NCBI GenBank assembly: GCA_020073465.1
Contig: JAIQFC010000010.1
Span: forward strand, 124,001 to 188,000
Origin: Terriglobia bacterium
Lineage (GTDB): Bacteria > Acidobacteriota > Terriglobia > Terriglobales > Acidobacteriaceae
DNA length: 64,000 nt
Direction of reading: 5' to 3'
The translations under genes and the position numbers were made by a program. Positions 38,467 to 49,109 of this stretch are shown one piece after another. Positions within the stretch are counted from its first letter, which is position 1; each line of letters begins with the position of its first letter. The notes below the pieces were generated by a model. It did no database searches and had not been told where the DNA came from. It was given only the letters and a program-made list of their open reading frames with translations.

Positions 38467-41400
38467 ATGAAACGATGGAGCAGCTGGGCAGTCTTAACTG
38501 CCTTCGCACTCGCACTCATAGTTACGCCGCTGTATGCACAGAAAATTACAGGCACCATCAGCGGTGTGATTAGTGATCCCACGGGAGCTGTGGTTCCGCA
38601 AGCCACGGTTACCATCACCAACACCGAGACAGGACTCACTCGCACCGTGACCAGCAACGACATGGGCGAGTACATTGCCCCCGACTTGCCGAACGGCAAC
38701 TATCGCGTCACCGTGAAGCAAGCCAACTTCAAGGAAGCTGTAACCAGCAACGTGGAGCTGCACGTTGCCAGTACTGCCCTAGTGAACGTCCAATTGCAAA
38801 TGGGCAACACTAGCGAGCAGGTTACGGTAGAAGCCAACACCATCCAGGTGCAGACCGACAGCGCTCAACTGGGCGAGGTCGTGCAGTCTGGCCAGGTTCG
38901 CGACTTGCCGCTCAACGGACGCAACTTCGTCGCGCTGACCCAGTTGCAGCCGGGCGTTGCCGCGGCTCGGAGCTACGACGCTGTGGGCAAGGGCCTGAAG
39001 GGCGGCGTCGATTTTGCCGTCAATGGCAACTCCATGGACAACAACTTGTTCCTGGTGGACGGTGCCAACAACAATGACGTGGGCTCGAATCGAACGATTC
39101 TTGTCTATCCCTCGATCGAATCCATTCAGGAATTCAAGATGCTGCGCAACTCCTATGGCCCGGAATACGGCCAGGCCTCGGGCGCAGTCATCAATATTGT
39201 GACCAAGGGCGGGACCAACGAGTGGCATGGCAGCGCGTTCTACTTTGGTCGCAATGACGTATTGAATGCTTATGACTGGTTTGCTGCGCGGCAAGCAGCT
39301 CAAGATCGGGCTGCCAACGTGATTCATCCCAGCACTGGCAGCATCTATTCCAACCCTAACCAGGACAAACCGATTCTTCGCCGCAACGATTTCGGTTATT
39401 CATTCGGCGGGCCCATCAAGAAGGACAAACTGTTCTTCTTCTGGAGCCAGGAGTGGAACCGGGAAGTGCGCGGCGTCGCGCGCTCTGGCTGCGTACCCAA
39501 CGCTGCGGAGCGCGGTGGCGATTTCTCCAACGTTACCTGTGGTGACACGATTACGACTCCTTTTTCGGAATATGGACTCCAAGGAGCGAACCAGTGGACT
39601 ATCGCCCAGCCTCTGCAGGCCATTACCGATCAGATGGGCCAGTTCCCGCTACCGAACTTCACCTGTCCGACAACGCCGGCTGGTGACAGTACACCTGCGA
39701 CGGGCGCCAGCGGATGCAACAATTGGCAGGCATTTCCGAGCACAAAGCTGAACTATCGCCAAGAGAATATCCGCGGCGATTACAACCTCACCAAGACGAA
39801 TGTGCTGACGTTCCGCTACACCCAGGACACGTGGGTGAACCCCGCTCCAAGCGCAGGCTATTGGGGTGACGATCCTTATCCAGAACTGGAGAGCGCCTGG
39901 GCACAACCGGCCAAGTCGATCATCGGCAAGGTGACATCGACCATCGGCTCCAGCCTGATCAACACAGCGCAGTTCTCCTACTCCAATAACCGCATCCTCA
40001 TCACGCCAGGAGGTACGACTCCAGCCCTGGCGGCGACGCTGAACGCGGATTTCCCAACAATATTTCCCGCAAACTTGAAGAGTCATCCGGTCGGAATCCC
40101 CGCTCTGAACTTGGGTCTCACGGGGGGCACGACCCAGATGCTGGCTCCTTGGAGCAACAAGCAGGATCTCTACAATGTACGGGACGACTTGTCATGGGTT
40201 CATGGCAGGCATACCTTCAAGTTCGGCGCGTTCTTGGGATTCAATCTCAAGAATGAGGACAACGGTGGAGCGACTTCGGAACGTGCGAATTTCGGCAATT
40301 TGGGAGATTCGTTCGTAAGCACGACCATAGGCGCGGGAGCGGTAACCGGCATGCCGTTTGCGAATGCGATGATTCCGGGCAACGTGTACACCGGCCTGTC
40401 GGAAACCTCGACGGATATTTACAACCAGATGCGGTGGCGCGACTACGAGTTCTATGCTGGCGACTCGTGGAGAGTGAATCGCAGGTTGACCGTCGACTTG
40501 GGCGTGCGTTACTCACTGCTGCTGACGCCGTACCAGGTAAATGGATTGATGACCAGCTTCAATCCCAACCTCTACGACCAGGGAGGCTCGCCGTTTGATG
40601 CTTGCAACGGGCTTTGGGTCGTTCCGGGCAAGAGTCCATGCCTAGATGCAAATACGAAATTCGGCCGGACCGATCAGTACGCGTTCAGCGCGGGTACTCC
40701 TGGGCCGAACAAGTACCTCAAGAACCAAAACTACCATCTGTTCGCGCCACGCCTGGGCGTCGCCTACGACGTGTTCGGTGACGGCAAAACCGCGCTGCGG
40801 GCCGGAATCGGACAGTTCTTCCAGCGGGATCGGTCGGCAATCTATACCATGTCGGCCAATGCACCGTTCGCGCTCAATGCGAGTGATTTTTCACGCGCTC
40901 TCGACGGCTCGTCTTTCACGGCGGCCGATTTTAGCCAGGCGGCAACGTCGGCCTTGGGAGGGGTTGATCCTTCCAGTACCACGCCAAACTCCTGGCAATG
41001 GAACGTAAGCGTCGAACGCAGCCTTGCCAGGGAGATGAGCTTGCAGATTGCCTATGTTGGAAACCGGGCGATTCACCAGCTCACCACTTCCGACATTAAC
41101 GAGGTTCCCCCAGACCAATGGGGTAACGCTGCTTTCACCAGACTCCCGGATCCTAGTAACCCGGGTCAATTCATACAAATCAACAGTTACCGTCCCTACG
41201 CGAATGATGGCTTCCTCACCTGGTGGGCGCATTATGGTGACGCGAACTACCACGCTCTGCAAATGCTGTACAAGGCAAAGGTCAGGGGAGCTCTGATTAA
41301 CGCTACCTACACCTATTCGCATTCGATCGGCAATGTGCCGCTGGATGAATCCAACGGCACTGCGGGCACCCAAACGCTGACCTGGGCCGGTAACCCGAGT

Positions 41401-42117
41401 CTGGATCGCGGCAACACGCAAATCAACCGACCGCACATCTTTGTCGCTAACTTGCTCGTGCCTCTGCCTGAACTGAAGGGCCAGAATGCATTTGTGAGAA
41501 ACACGGCGGGTGGCTGGATGGTTGGAGGTATCACGACAGCGTCGTCGGGTCCGTCAACCACGATCAACACCATCTCGTTGTCGGAGAACAAGGCGGCCTG
41601 GGTAACCGGAGCTACCGATCTCGGCCTGAGCTCGCTGTACGGGACCGGCAACCAGGGGCCACCGTGGAATCCGGGCTCGAACCGGCGTCCATCCATCACG
41701 GGAAGCAGCTGTACCGCTGGAACCAGCGGACCGAACATCTACAACCCCGCTGCCTTCACAGTAGTCGGCCAGACGATTGGAACCATCGGCAACGAACCTC
41801 TCGGTTATTGCCATGGACCCAAATTCGTCACCACCGACTTCACGCTGCAGAAGAACTGGAAGATTGGCGAGCGCGTCGGCCTGCAGTTCCGGCTCGACAC
41901 GTTCAATCTGTTCAATCATCCCAACTTCTCGCCCAATGCTAACGGATCGCCAATCGGCGCCGTCAATTGTGGCGCGGCTGTCGGCGGCCTCTATCAGCCG
42001 TGCAGCCCAACCAATAACCTGATCACCGCGATGCAGCCGGGAGCAAGCTTGGCCGCCAACGCAGTCGTCATTAACAGCGATCGAGAAATCCAGTACGGCT
42101 TCAGAATTACGTTCTAG
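38467..42117 (+). CDS. TonB-dependent receptor with carboxypeptidase-regulatory-like N-domain (acidobacterial type)
   Basis: The start is ATG 38467, five bases after GGAGG. The 1216-residue protein has a signal peptide ending at YAQ, a carboxypeptidase-regulatory-like Ig domain (about 25-110, GTISGVISDPTGAVVPQATVTI), a plug-like region (VRDLPLNGRNFVALTQLQPG, then FLVDGANNND and GPEYGQASGAVINIVTKGG), and a long beta-barrel ending in YGFRITF with a C-terminal aromatic residue. Such receptors import large or scarce nutrients using TonB energy. Followed after a strong terminator by a TPR gene and a CRTAC1-type gene, a recurrent acidobacterial grouping. The ligand is unknown. Confidence 0.93.
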   Translation: MKRWSSWAVLTAFALALIVTPLYAQKITGTISGVISDPTGAVVPQATVTITNTETGLTRTVTSNDMGEYIAPDLPNGNYRVTVKQANFKEAVTSNVELHVASTALVNVQLQMGNTSEQVTVEANTIQVQTDSAQLGEVVQSGQVRDLPLNGRNFVALTQLQPGVAAARSYDAVGKGLKGGVDFAVNGNSMDNNLFLVDGANNNDVGSNRTILVYPSIESIQEFKMLRNSYGPEYGQASGAVINIVTKGGTNEWHGSAFYFGRNDVLNAYDWFAARQAAQDRAANVIHPSTGSIYSNPNQDKPILRRNDFGYSFGGPIKKDKLFFFWSQEWNREVRGVARSGCVPNAAERGGDFSNVTCGDTITTPFSEYGLQGANQWTIAQPLQAITDQMGQFPLPNFTCPTTPAGDSTPATGASGCNNWQAFPSTKLNYRQENIRGDYNLTKTNVLTFRYTQDTWVNPAPSAGYWGDDPYPELESAWAQPAKSIIGKVTSTIGSSLINTAQFSYSNNRILITPGGTTPALAATLNADFPTIFPANLKSHPVGIPALNLGLTGGTTQMLAPWSNKQDLYNVRDDLSWVHGRHTFKFGAFLGFNLKNEDNGGATSERANFGNLGDSFVSTTIGAGAVTGMPFANAMIPGNVYTGLSETSTDIYNQMRWRDYEFYAGDSWRVNRRLTVDLGVRYSLLLTPYQVNGLMTSFNPNLYDQGGSPFDACNGLWVVPGKSPCLDANTKFGRTDQYAFSAGTPGPNKYLKNQNYHLFAPRLGVAYDVFGDGKTALRAGIGQFFQRDRSAIYTMSANAPFALNASDFSRALDGSSFTAADFSQAATSALGGVDPSSTTPNSWQWNVSVERSLAREMSLQIAYVGNRAIHQLTTSDINEVPPDQWGNAAFTRLPDPSNPGQFIQINSYRPYANDGFLTWWAHYGDANYHALQMLYKAKVRGALINATYTYSHSIGNVPLDESNGTAGTQTLTWAGNPSLDRGNTQINRPHIFVANLLVPLPELKGQNAFVRNTAGGWMVGGITTASSGPSTTINTISLSENKAAWVTGATDLGLSSLYGTGNQGPPWNPGSNRRPSITGSSCTAGTSGPNIYNPAAFTVVGQTIGTIGNEPLGYCHGPKFVTTDFTLQKNWKIGERVGLQFRLDTFNLFNHPNFSPNANGSPIGAVNCGAAVGGLYQPCSPTNNLITAMQPGASLAANAVVINSDREIQYGFRITF

Positions 42118-42143
42118 CCGGGCTGTGTGAGTAGAATGTAGGA

Positions 42144-42184
42144 AGCGGGCAGGGCTCGAGACTCGCGCCCTGCCCGCTTTGTTT
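42144..42184 (+). terminator. Rho-independent terminator after the TonB receptor gene
   Basis: A 12-base perfect stem (AGCGGGCAGGGC, 42144-42155, with GCCCTGCCCGCT, 42167-42178) with an 11-base loop is followed by TTGTTTTG. It ends the receptor transcript and may allow partial read-through into the TPR gene, whose start is 28 bases on. Confidence 0.8.
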
Positions 42185-42211
42185 TGTAACGCCCGATGCC
42201 AGGGAGTGATT

Positions 42212-44110
42212 GTGCAACAGCGACGTACTCAGTCCGTACTTGCGAGGCTGAGTGTGTTTGAGCTCTCCCGCAAATTTCCGCTGGCTCTAATCCTCCCGCT
42301 GATTTTCTGCAGCATTCTTCTCTGGCCTTCAGTTTTTGCTCAGCAGAACAAGTCAGCCGGTCCCACAAAAGATCGCAGCCGGGTCGCAAGACCTTTCAAT
42401 CTCACTGCGGAGCTGCAATCGCGCCTGCAAACGCTGGAGTCTGCCAAGCAGTCGGGAGACCCCACACTCATATCAACTGCCAGCCGGTCTGTGCTCGCAC
42501 TGGGCTTGCGCGAAATGGGCGGCATTGATCTCATGCAGGGATCCGCGCCGGCGGCGATTGATGCATATCGCCGGTCCAGCGATTTTGAGAACTCTCCAGC
42601 GACCCGCACTGACCTTGCAGTAGCTTACCTTCAGGCCGGGCGTCTCGCTGAATCCCTATCGGTGGTGACTGACGTCCTGGTCGCCGATCCCGACAATGGC
42701 CGCGCCTGGTACGTGCAGGGCAAGATCTGGATGACCAAGAAGCGATACGACGATGCAGTGACCTCGTTCAGTCGCGTCCTCAGCCTGCAAGAGGATCAGG
42801 CGGCGTCGTACTTGCTGGGCGCCGCACTTCTCCAACGCAAGGAGCGCGAGCAGGCGAAGACGGCCTTTCGCAAGGTACTTGAGGAAACCGGGAATCGCTC
42901 TAGCGTCCACTTGTGGCTGGCCGACGCCTATCGCGCAGCAAACTATATGGACGATTTTGCCCGCGAAATCCGGCAGGCCGGACCCGGCGCGAAAGCCACG
43001 GCACGCGGCTCCTCGCCGATGGACGCAGTCATGAGTCACGCCGCACGGTTCGGCTCCAGCTTCGAGACCGCGAAACCTACAAGACAGGAACGTCCGCGCA
43101 TTAGCCAACTGCAAGTCGAACTCCGCACGCTCCTGGCGAGTGCGCTCAACGACTTGGGGACCGCCGAGGCGCGCCAGCAACAGTATTCTCTCGCTCTGGC
43201 TCACTTCCACGAAGCGGCGAGCTGGAACGCTGATGTCCCCGGCTTGTTGCGAAACACCGGAATCGCCGCGGGCCGCGTCCCTGACTACCCGGAATGCATC
43301 CGCGCACTCCGGCCGGTCGTGGCGGAGAATCCCCAAGACAACGTCGCGCGGGCGATGCTCGGAACCGCGCTGTTCGCAACTCACTCTTATGCCGAGGCCG
43401 TGCAGGTGTTTACACCGCTCGGCGACACCGTGCTGCAACTCCACGAGTTGGCTTATTCCTGGGCGGCATCGCTTGTGCAGATGAACAAGTACGCCGAGGC
43501 TACTGCGCTCTTGAGCAAGTTGGAACAACAGAAACTCTCCGGCGAGACGTTGATGTTGGCTGTACAACTCTGGTCCCAGATGGGCAATTACGAACACACA
43601 GTCGATGCTTGCCACCGCACCCTGGAGCTCGACCCGAAGACGCTCCGGGCCCATTACCTTGCGGGCCTTGCACTGCTCCGGCTGAACCGCTCGGCAGAAG
43701 CAGCACAGGAATTCCGGGACGAGTTGCAACTCGACGAGGGCAATGTGGACGCACAATATCATCTCGCGTTCAGCCTCTCGCAGCAGTCCCAGAACGAACA
43801 AGCCGTGGAGCTTTGGAAGAAGGTGCTGGCCGCCAAACCGGATCATGCAGAGGCCAACTATGAGCTCGGCAAAGAGCTGCTGACGGAGGGCAAGGCTGAG
43901 GAGTCGCTCAACTACCTGGAAACGGCAGTACGGCTCAAGCCGCAATTCGAGCCTGCCCACTACCAGTTACAGTCGGCCTATCGCGCGCTTGGCCGCAAAG
44001 AAGATGCGGATCGCGAGGCTAGGACTTACCGGGCATTGAAGGCGAAAAACAGAAACATTACATTGCCGCCTCCGCCTCAACCAAGCCCCGGGGCCCCCTC
44101 TACCGACTGA
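42212..44110 (+). CDS. Membrane-anchored TPR protein
   Basis: The GTG at 42212 follows AGGGAG and gives a 632-residue product with a basic N-terminus and one membrane helix or signal (LALILPLIFCSILLWPSVFA). The rest is a tetratricopeptide solenoid with about ten repeats, clearest in the second half (GETLMLAVQLWSQMGNYEHT, VDAQYHLAFSLSQQSQNEQA, AEANYELGKELLTEGKAEES). The C-terminus is Pro-rich. TPR proteins of this kind commonly accompany TonB receptors and CRTAC1 proteins in Acidobacteriota and are thought to act as scaffolds. An ATG at 42179 is an alternative but lies within the terminator tail. Confidence 0.85.
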   Translation: MQQRRTQSVLARLSVFELSRKFPLALILPLIFCSILLWPSVFAQQNKSAGPTKDRSRVARPFNLTAELQSRLQTLESAKQSGDPTLISTASRSVLALGLREMGGIDLMQGSAPAAIDAYRRSSDFENSPATRTDLAVAYLQAGRLAESLSVVTDVLVADPDNGRAWYVQGKIWMTKKRYDDAVTSFSRVLSLQEDQAASYLLGAALLQRKEREQAKTAFRKVLEETGNRSSVHLWLADAYRAANYMDDFAREIRQAGPGAKATARGSSPMDAVMSHAARFGSSFETAKPTRQERPRISQLQVELRTLLASALNDLGTAEARQQQYSLALAHFHEAASWNADVPGLLRNTGIAAGRVPDYPECIRALRPVVAENPQDNVARAMLGTALFATHSYAEAVQVFTPLGDTVLQLHELAYSWAASLVQMNKYAEATALLSKLEQQKLSGETLMLAVQLWSQMGNYEHTVDACHRTLELDPKTLRAHYLAGLALLRLNRSAEAAQEFRDELQLDEGNVDAQYHLAFSLSQQSQNEQAVELWKKVLAAKPDHAEANYELGKELLTEGKAEESLNYLETAVRLKPQFEPAHYQLQSAYRALGRKEDADREARTYRALKAKNRNITLPPPPQPSPGAPSTD

Positions 44111-44116
44111 TCGATC

Positions 44117-45895
44117 ATGAGTGTTCTTGGCCGCAACCCGCTCCTCTGTTTCCTGTTCATCTCGCAGTGTCTGCTTCAGGGGCAGGGCCAGGCTGGGCAC
44201 GATGTGGCGCCACCACCTCCCGCTGGGCTTAAGACGGTGGCCTGCAATGGCCGTCCGGTGCCGCAACTCGAGGACATTGCGGAAAAGGCCGGGATTCATT
44301 TTCGGCACACCTATTCCCCCGAGAAAAAGTACATACCGGAATCGATGAGCGGTGGCGTAGTGCTCATCGACTATGACCGGGACGGCTGGCCCGATATTTA
44401 CTTTACGAACGCGCCCACGATCGAGATGGCGATGAAGCACGAGACGGCCCGGGGCGCTCTCTACCACAACAATCATGACGGCACCTTCACGGATGTGACC
44501 GACAAAGCCGGCGTCGGCACGCCCTGCTTCGCGAACGGCGGGGCGGTTGGCGACTATAACAATGATGGCTGGCCCGATCTTTACATCACCTGCCTGGGCG
44601 CGAATGTTCTCTACCGAAACAACGGCGACGGCACGTTCACGGATGTAACCGCCAAGGCCGGCGTAGGCGACCAGCGGAATTCAACAGGAGCATCATTCGG
44701 CGACTATGACAATGATGGCTTTCTGGACCTGATGGTCACCAACTACGTGGACTTCCACTTCGACAATCTGCCTGCATTTGGCAAGCTTCCCATCTGCACG
44801 TTCCGCGGATTAGACGTGCAGTGCGGGCCGCGCGGGCTGAAGGGCGCGGGCGATACCCTGTATCACAACAACGGTGACGGTACCTTTACCGACGTTTCAA
44901 AGAGCGCGGGCGTGGATGATCCCAGCGGATATTTCGGGCTTGGAGTTACGTGGGTTGACTTTAATAACACCGGCCGCTCCGACATCTTCATCGCCAATGA
45001 CGCGACGCCAAATTACCTCTACAAAAATGAGGGCAACGGAAAGTTCACGGAGATCGGGCTCGAGTCCGGCACCTCGGTCAGTCAGGATGGCGCCGAGCAG
45101 GCCTGCATGGGAGTGGCAATCGGGGATTACCTGCACGATGGACGGCCATCGATCTACATCACGAACTTCGAGAACGAGTACAACACTCTCTATCGCAATA
45201 ACGGCGACTGGCAATTCGATGACGTGTCCTACAAATCAGGCGTGGGATTGCCCTCGATGCCCTACGTGAAATGGGGAAATGCTTTCTTCGATGTGGACAA
45301 CGATGGCTGGCTGGATCTGATCTTCGTCAGCGGACACGTGTATCCGCAGGTCGCAACTCTGTCTTCAGGTGCGGGCTATCAACAGCCTGGAATGCTTCAA
45401 CTCAACCAGGGGGACGGAACATTCTGCAACGCCAGCGACCAGGCGGGGCCGGCACTGACGCAGCGGCGCACATCGCGCGGTCTGGCCGTCGGAGACTTGT
45501 TCAACGACGGGCAACTCGACGTCGTCGTGGAAGACATTGACGGAGCGCCGATGATCCTTCGCAATCACGGAGTGCCCGGACGTCATTGGGTCGGCCTGGA
45601 ACTGGGCGGGACCAAGAGCAACCGCCTGGCGATCGGGGCGCGGATCAAGCTCTCTGCCGGGGGTATGACGCAGACGGAGCAGATCCGGAGCGGGGGGAGC
45701 TACCTGTCACAGAGCGATCTTCACGTGCACTTTGGGGTGGGCACTACGACCAAGATTGACAGCATTGAAATCCGCTGGCCATCCGGCACAACCGACATTC
45801 TCAAGAACCTGGAAGCCGACAAGTTCTACGCCGTGCTGGAAGGTAAGGGCATCGTTCCAGCCGAGCAGGTTCGCCCCACTGCCCACGCTCACTAG
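44117..45895 (+). CDS. Secreted CRTAC1-type protein: FG-GAP repeats with ASPIC/UnbV domain
   Basis: After a signal sequence the 592-residue protein has at least six FG-GAP/VCBS repeats with calcium-loop motifs (DYDRDGWPDIYFTN, DYNNDGWPDLYIT, DYDNDGFLDLMVTN, DVDNDGWLDLIFVS), forming a beta-propeller, and ends with an ASPIC/UnbV domain (RSGGSYLSQSDLHVHFGVG ... IEIRWPSG). Such proteins are extracellular and may bind glycans or other surface ligands. It starts six bases after the TPR gene, so the two are one operon, probably assisting the receptor at 38467. Confidence 0.92.
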   Translation: MSVLGRNPLLCFLFISQCLLQGQGQAGHDVAPPPPAGLKTVACNGRPVPQLEDIAEKAGIHFRHTYSPEKKYIPESMSGGVVLIDYDRDGWPDIYFTNAPTIEMAMKHETARGALYHNNHDGTFTDVTDKAGVGTPCFANGGAVGDYNNDGWPDLYITCLGANVLYRNNGDGTFTDVTAKAGVGDQRNSTGASFGDYDNDGFLDLMVTNYVDFHFDNLPAFGKLPICTFRGLDVQCGPRGLKGAGDTLYHNNGDGTFTDVSKSAGVDDPSGYFGLGVTWVDFNNTGRSDIFIANDATPNYLYKNEGNGKFTEIGLESGTSVSQDGAEQACMGVAIGDYLHDGRPSIYITNFENEYNTLYRNNGDWQFDDVSYKSGVGLPSMPYVKWGNAFFDVDNDGWLDLIFVSGHVYPQVATLSSGAGYQQPGMLQLNQGDGTFCNASDQAGPALTQRRTSRGLAVGDLFNDGQLDVVVEDIDGAPMILRNHGVPGRHWVGLELGGTKSNRLAIGARIKLSAGGMTQTEQIRSGGSYLSQSDLHVHFGVGTTTKIDSIEIRWPSGTTDILKNLEADKFYAVLEGKGIVPAEQVRPTAHAH

Positions 45896-45913
45896 CTTCG
45901 GCGCTGGGCAGAA

Positions 45914-45940
45914 TACGGGAGCGGTGTGGGTTCTCCCGTA
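45914..45940. terminator. Possible bidirectional hairpin between convergent genes
   Basis: TACGGGAG (45914-45921) pairs with CTCCCGTA (45933-45940) over an 11-base loop, between the ends of the CRTAC1 gene and the RND pump gene. No T-run follows on either side, so termination is only suggested. Confidence 0.3.
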
Positions 45941-46023
45941 GAACCAATGGCCATCTAGGAAACGTGGCCTTCCAACCTCACCGCAGCCGGGATCACGGCG
46001 AAGATACTTGGTTGCACCTTCAC

Positions 46024-49000
46024 CTAGGCTGCGACGTCTGCCGGTTCGGAGAGCACACCCTCCGACTCCGCATCCTTTTCCGAAGCCGGTACACGCGTCT
46101 TAGCCACAAGCATGTAGATCGATGGCACAACGAACAGCGTAAAGGCTGTCCCGATGATCATGCCGCTCACCAGCATGATACCGATGCTGTTTCGAGCTCC
46201 AGCTCCCGGGCCCTTCGCGAGAACCAGTGGGAAGTGACCGATCACCGTGGCAGCTGTCGTCATCAGGATTGGCCGCAGGCGGGTGCCGGCGGCTTCGACG
46301 ATCGCGGCAAGCTTGTCCACTCCCTTCTCTTGCAACTCGTTGGCAAACTCCACAATCAGGATGCCGTTTTTCGACACCAGACCCACCAGCGTGATCAGCC
46401 CAACCTGGCTGTATATGTTGAGCGTCGTCAGCCCCAGGAACGAGAACAGCAACGCCCCCGAGATGGCCAACGGCACCGAGCCGGCGAGGATGATGAATGG
46501 ATCGCGGAAGCTCTCGAACTGGGCCGCCAGCACGAGGTAGATCAGGATCCCGGACAACAAGAAGGTGCCGAGAAACTTGCTGCCCTCGACGCGGAGCTGG
46601 CGCGATTCGCCCGCGTAATCGACCGTAAAGCCCTGGGGCAGAATTGTCTTGGCCTCGTCTTCAAGCATCCGCAGCGCCTTGTCGAGAGGCACTCCCGGCG
46701 GAATCACGCCCTGGATGCGCACCGCGTTGAGTTGCTGGAACTTCTTCAGTTCGCGCGGCTCGGTTGTAGTGCGCAGACTGGCAAAGGTGGACAGCGGCAC
46801 AAGCTTGTTCTGTGATCCCGTGATGTAGATCTGCGAGAGTTGTTCGGGCGTCAAGCGGTCCGCGCGTTTGACTTGCGGAATGACCTTGTAGCTGCGGCCC
46901 TGAATGCTGAAGCGATTGACGTAGTTTCCGCCGAGCAGAGTGGAAAGATCCTGGCCGGCCTGACTGAGTTCAACCCCTTGAGAGCGGAGCTTATCGCGGT
47001 CAAATACGACCTCGGCCTGCGGCTGGTCAAACTTCAAGTCCGAGTCCGCATAGATGAATAGACCACTGGCAAAAGCTTTCCCCACAAGTTGCTTGGCGAA
47101 TTCGACAAGCTGCTGCGGTTCGGCCGGTGAGGCAATTACGAAATCGACGGGAAAATTTCCGCCCCCGGGCAAGGCAGGCGGGGTCAACGGGATCACCCGG
47201 ATGCCAGCGATCTTCGAAAGCGGCCTGGTGGATTCGAGCAAGAGTTGTTGCGCGGTCTTTTTCCGCTCGCTCCAGGGTTTTGTCACCATGCCGCCAAAGC
47301 CGCCCGTGGGAGACGTGATCTGGAAGACACTCTGGCTCTCAGGGAACGCATGATAGACGTCGTACACCTGCTTCGTGTAGAGGTTCGTCTGATCGATGGT
47401 CGAGTTGGGCGAAGCCTGGATCACTCCGAAGACCACTCCTTGATCCTCAGCCGGCGCCAGTTCCCGCTGCGAGAACAGGTAGAACGGAATCATCAACAGC
47501 AGGACAATCGCCCACAGCGTGAGAACGACGGGCCGGTATTGGAGGGTCCCGGCGAGGTTTTGCGTGTACCACTGGCGCACGTGTTCGAAATGACGATTGA
47601 CCATGCCGGCGAAACCACGCTCGGTGGCTCCCGCACGCAGCAGCTTCGATCCCATCATGGGAGAAAGCGTCAATGCAACGATTCCGGATACGATGACAGC
47701 CCCCGCCAGAGTGAACGCGAACTCGCGGAACAGCGCCCCGGTTAAACCGCCCTGAATACCGATGGGCGCATACACCGCGGCGAGCGTGATGGTCATGGAG
47801 ATGATCGGGCCCACCAACTCGCGGGCGGCCTCGAGGGCAGCCCGTAGCGGAGGACTGCCCATATGAATGTGCCGCTCGACGTTTTCCACCATGACGATGG
47901 CGTCATCCACCACCAGGCCGACCGAGAGCACGATGGCCAGCAGGGTCAACAAGTTGATGGTGAAGCCGGCCACGAGCATCAGGAACACGGCGCCAATGAG
48001 GGAAATCGGGATGGCGACGACCGGGATCAGCACCGACCGGAACGAGCCGAGGAACAGAAAAATGACGACGATGACGATGAGCAGGGTTTCGCTGAGAGTC
48101 CTGAGCACCTCGTTAATCGCGTCCTGGATATAGGCCGTCGAGTCGTAGGGAATGCCTACCTTCATCCCGGTTGGTAGCTGAGCTTGAATGCCCGGGATCG
48201 CCGCGCGAACGTTCCTGATCACTTCCAGGGAGTTGGCGGTCGGAAGCACCCAGACTCCCATGAAGGTCGCCGTCTCGCCATTGAAGCGGACATCCTGATC
48301 GTAATTCTGGGCTCCCAATACGACGTCCGCGATTTCTCCCAGCCGGACCACCACGCCCTTGTCCTGCTTGACCACGAGCTGACGGAATTCTTCCGCGGTG
48401 GTCAGGTTGGTGTTGGCGACCAGGTTCACAGAAACCATCGAACCTTTGGTACTCCCAAGCGCCGAGAGGTAATTGTTCTTGGCCAACGCATCGTGCACTG
48501 CGGCGGGCGAGATGCCAAGCGCCGCCATCTTGTCGGGCTTCAGCCAGATCCGCATCGCGAAAGTCCGGTCGCCGAGAATGTCGGCGCGCTGGACTCCGCT
48601 GACCGCACTCAGCTTGGGCTGCACAACACGCGTCAGATAGTCGGTAATCTGGTTCTGGTCGAGATCGCTGGACGAGAAGCCAAGGTACATGGCGGCAAAC
48701 TGGTTGTCCGCCGTTTGCAGGTCGATTACCGGGGCCTCGGCCTCCGGCGGCAGATCGTTGCGGACCTGGGCCACTTTTGCCTGAATCTGCGTGAGCGCTG
48801 CGTTGGTGTCGTAGTTGAGCTTCAGGTGCACAGTGATGGTGCTGAGGCCCTGAGCGCTCGAGGATTCCATGTAGTCGATGCCGTCGGCGCTCGCAATCAC
48901 GCGCTCCAGCGGGGTGGTGATGAATCCGCGAACGAGATCCGCATTGGCGCCCACGTACGTTGTCGAGACCTGTACCACCGCGATGTCGCTGCGCGGGTAT

Positions 49001-49107
49001 TGACGCACGCTCAGCGAGCGGATCGCCTGCAGACCCGCGATCAGGATGACCAGGTTGACGACGATCGCGAGGACCGGCCGCTTGATAAAGAGGTCCGTGA
49101 ACTTCAT
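46024..49107 (-). CDS. RND efflux transporter, HAE1/AcrB type
   Basis: At 1027 residues it has the AcrB layout: an N-terminal helix (FIKRPVLAIVVNLVILIAGL), a periplasmic porter loop, helices 2-6 with the proton-relay pair in GLVVDDAIVMVENVERH, a second porter loop and helices 8-12 (second half LVGLVSKNGILIVEFANEL). It exports drugs, solvents or metabolites using proton motive force. It is two bases downstream of its membrane-fusion partner gene. No outer-membrane channel gene is nearby. Substrate unknown. Confidence 0.94.
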   Translation of the reverse strand: MKFTDLFIKRPVLAIVVNLVILIAGLQAIRSLSVRQYPRSDIAVVQVSTTYVGANADLVRGFITTPLERVIASADGIDYMESSSAQGLSTITVHLKLNYDTNAALTQIQAKVAQVRNDLPPEAEAPVIDLQTADNQFAAMYLGFSSSDLDQNQITDYLTRVVQPKLSAVSGVQRADILGDRTFAMRIWLKPDKMAALGISPAAVHDALAKNNYLSALGSTKGSMVSVNLVANTNLTTAEEFRQLVVKQDKGVVVRLGEIADVVLGAQNYDQDVRFNGETATFMGVWVLPTANSLEVIRNVRAAIPGIQAQLPTGMKVGIPYDSTAYIQDAINEVLRTLSETLLIVIVVIFLFLGSFRSVLIPVVAIPISLIGAVFLMLVAGFTINLLTLLAIVLSVGLVVDDAIVMVENVERHIHMGSPPLRAALEAARELVGPIISMTITLAAVYAPIGIQGGLTGALFREFAFTLAGAVIVSGIVALTLSPMMGSKLLRAGATERGFAGMVNRHFEHVRQWYTQNLAGTLQYRPVVLTLWAIVLLLMIPFYLFSQRELAPAEDQGVVFGVIQASPNSTIDQTNLYTKQVYDVYHAFPESQSVFQITSPTGGFGGMVTKPWSERKKTAQQLLLESTRPLSKIAGIRVIPLTPPALPGGGNFPVDFVIASPAEPQQLVEFAKQLVGKAFASGLFIYADSDLKFDQPQAEVVFDRDKLRSQGVELSQAGQDLSTLLGGNYVNRFSIQGRSYKVIPQVKRADRLTPEQLSQIYITGSQNKLVPLSTFASLRTTTEPRELKKFQQLNAVRIQGVIPPGVPLDKALRMLEDEAKTILPQGFTVDYAGESRQLRVEGSKFLGTFLLSGILIYLVLAAQFESFRDPFIILAGSVPLAISGALLFSFLGLTTLNIYSQVGLITLVGLVSKNGILIVEFANELQEKGVDKLAAIVEAAGTRLRPILMTTAATVIGHFPLVLAKGPGAGARNSIGIMLVSGMIIGTAFTLFVVPSIYMLVAKTRVPASEKDAESEGVLSEPADVAA

Positions 49108-49109
49108 TT

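Noticed and set aside
42656-43960. 434-codon antisense ORF opposite the TPR gene
   Set aside because: Same bias effect; the sense strand shows TPR repeats and operon context.
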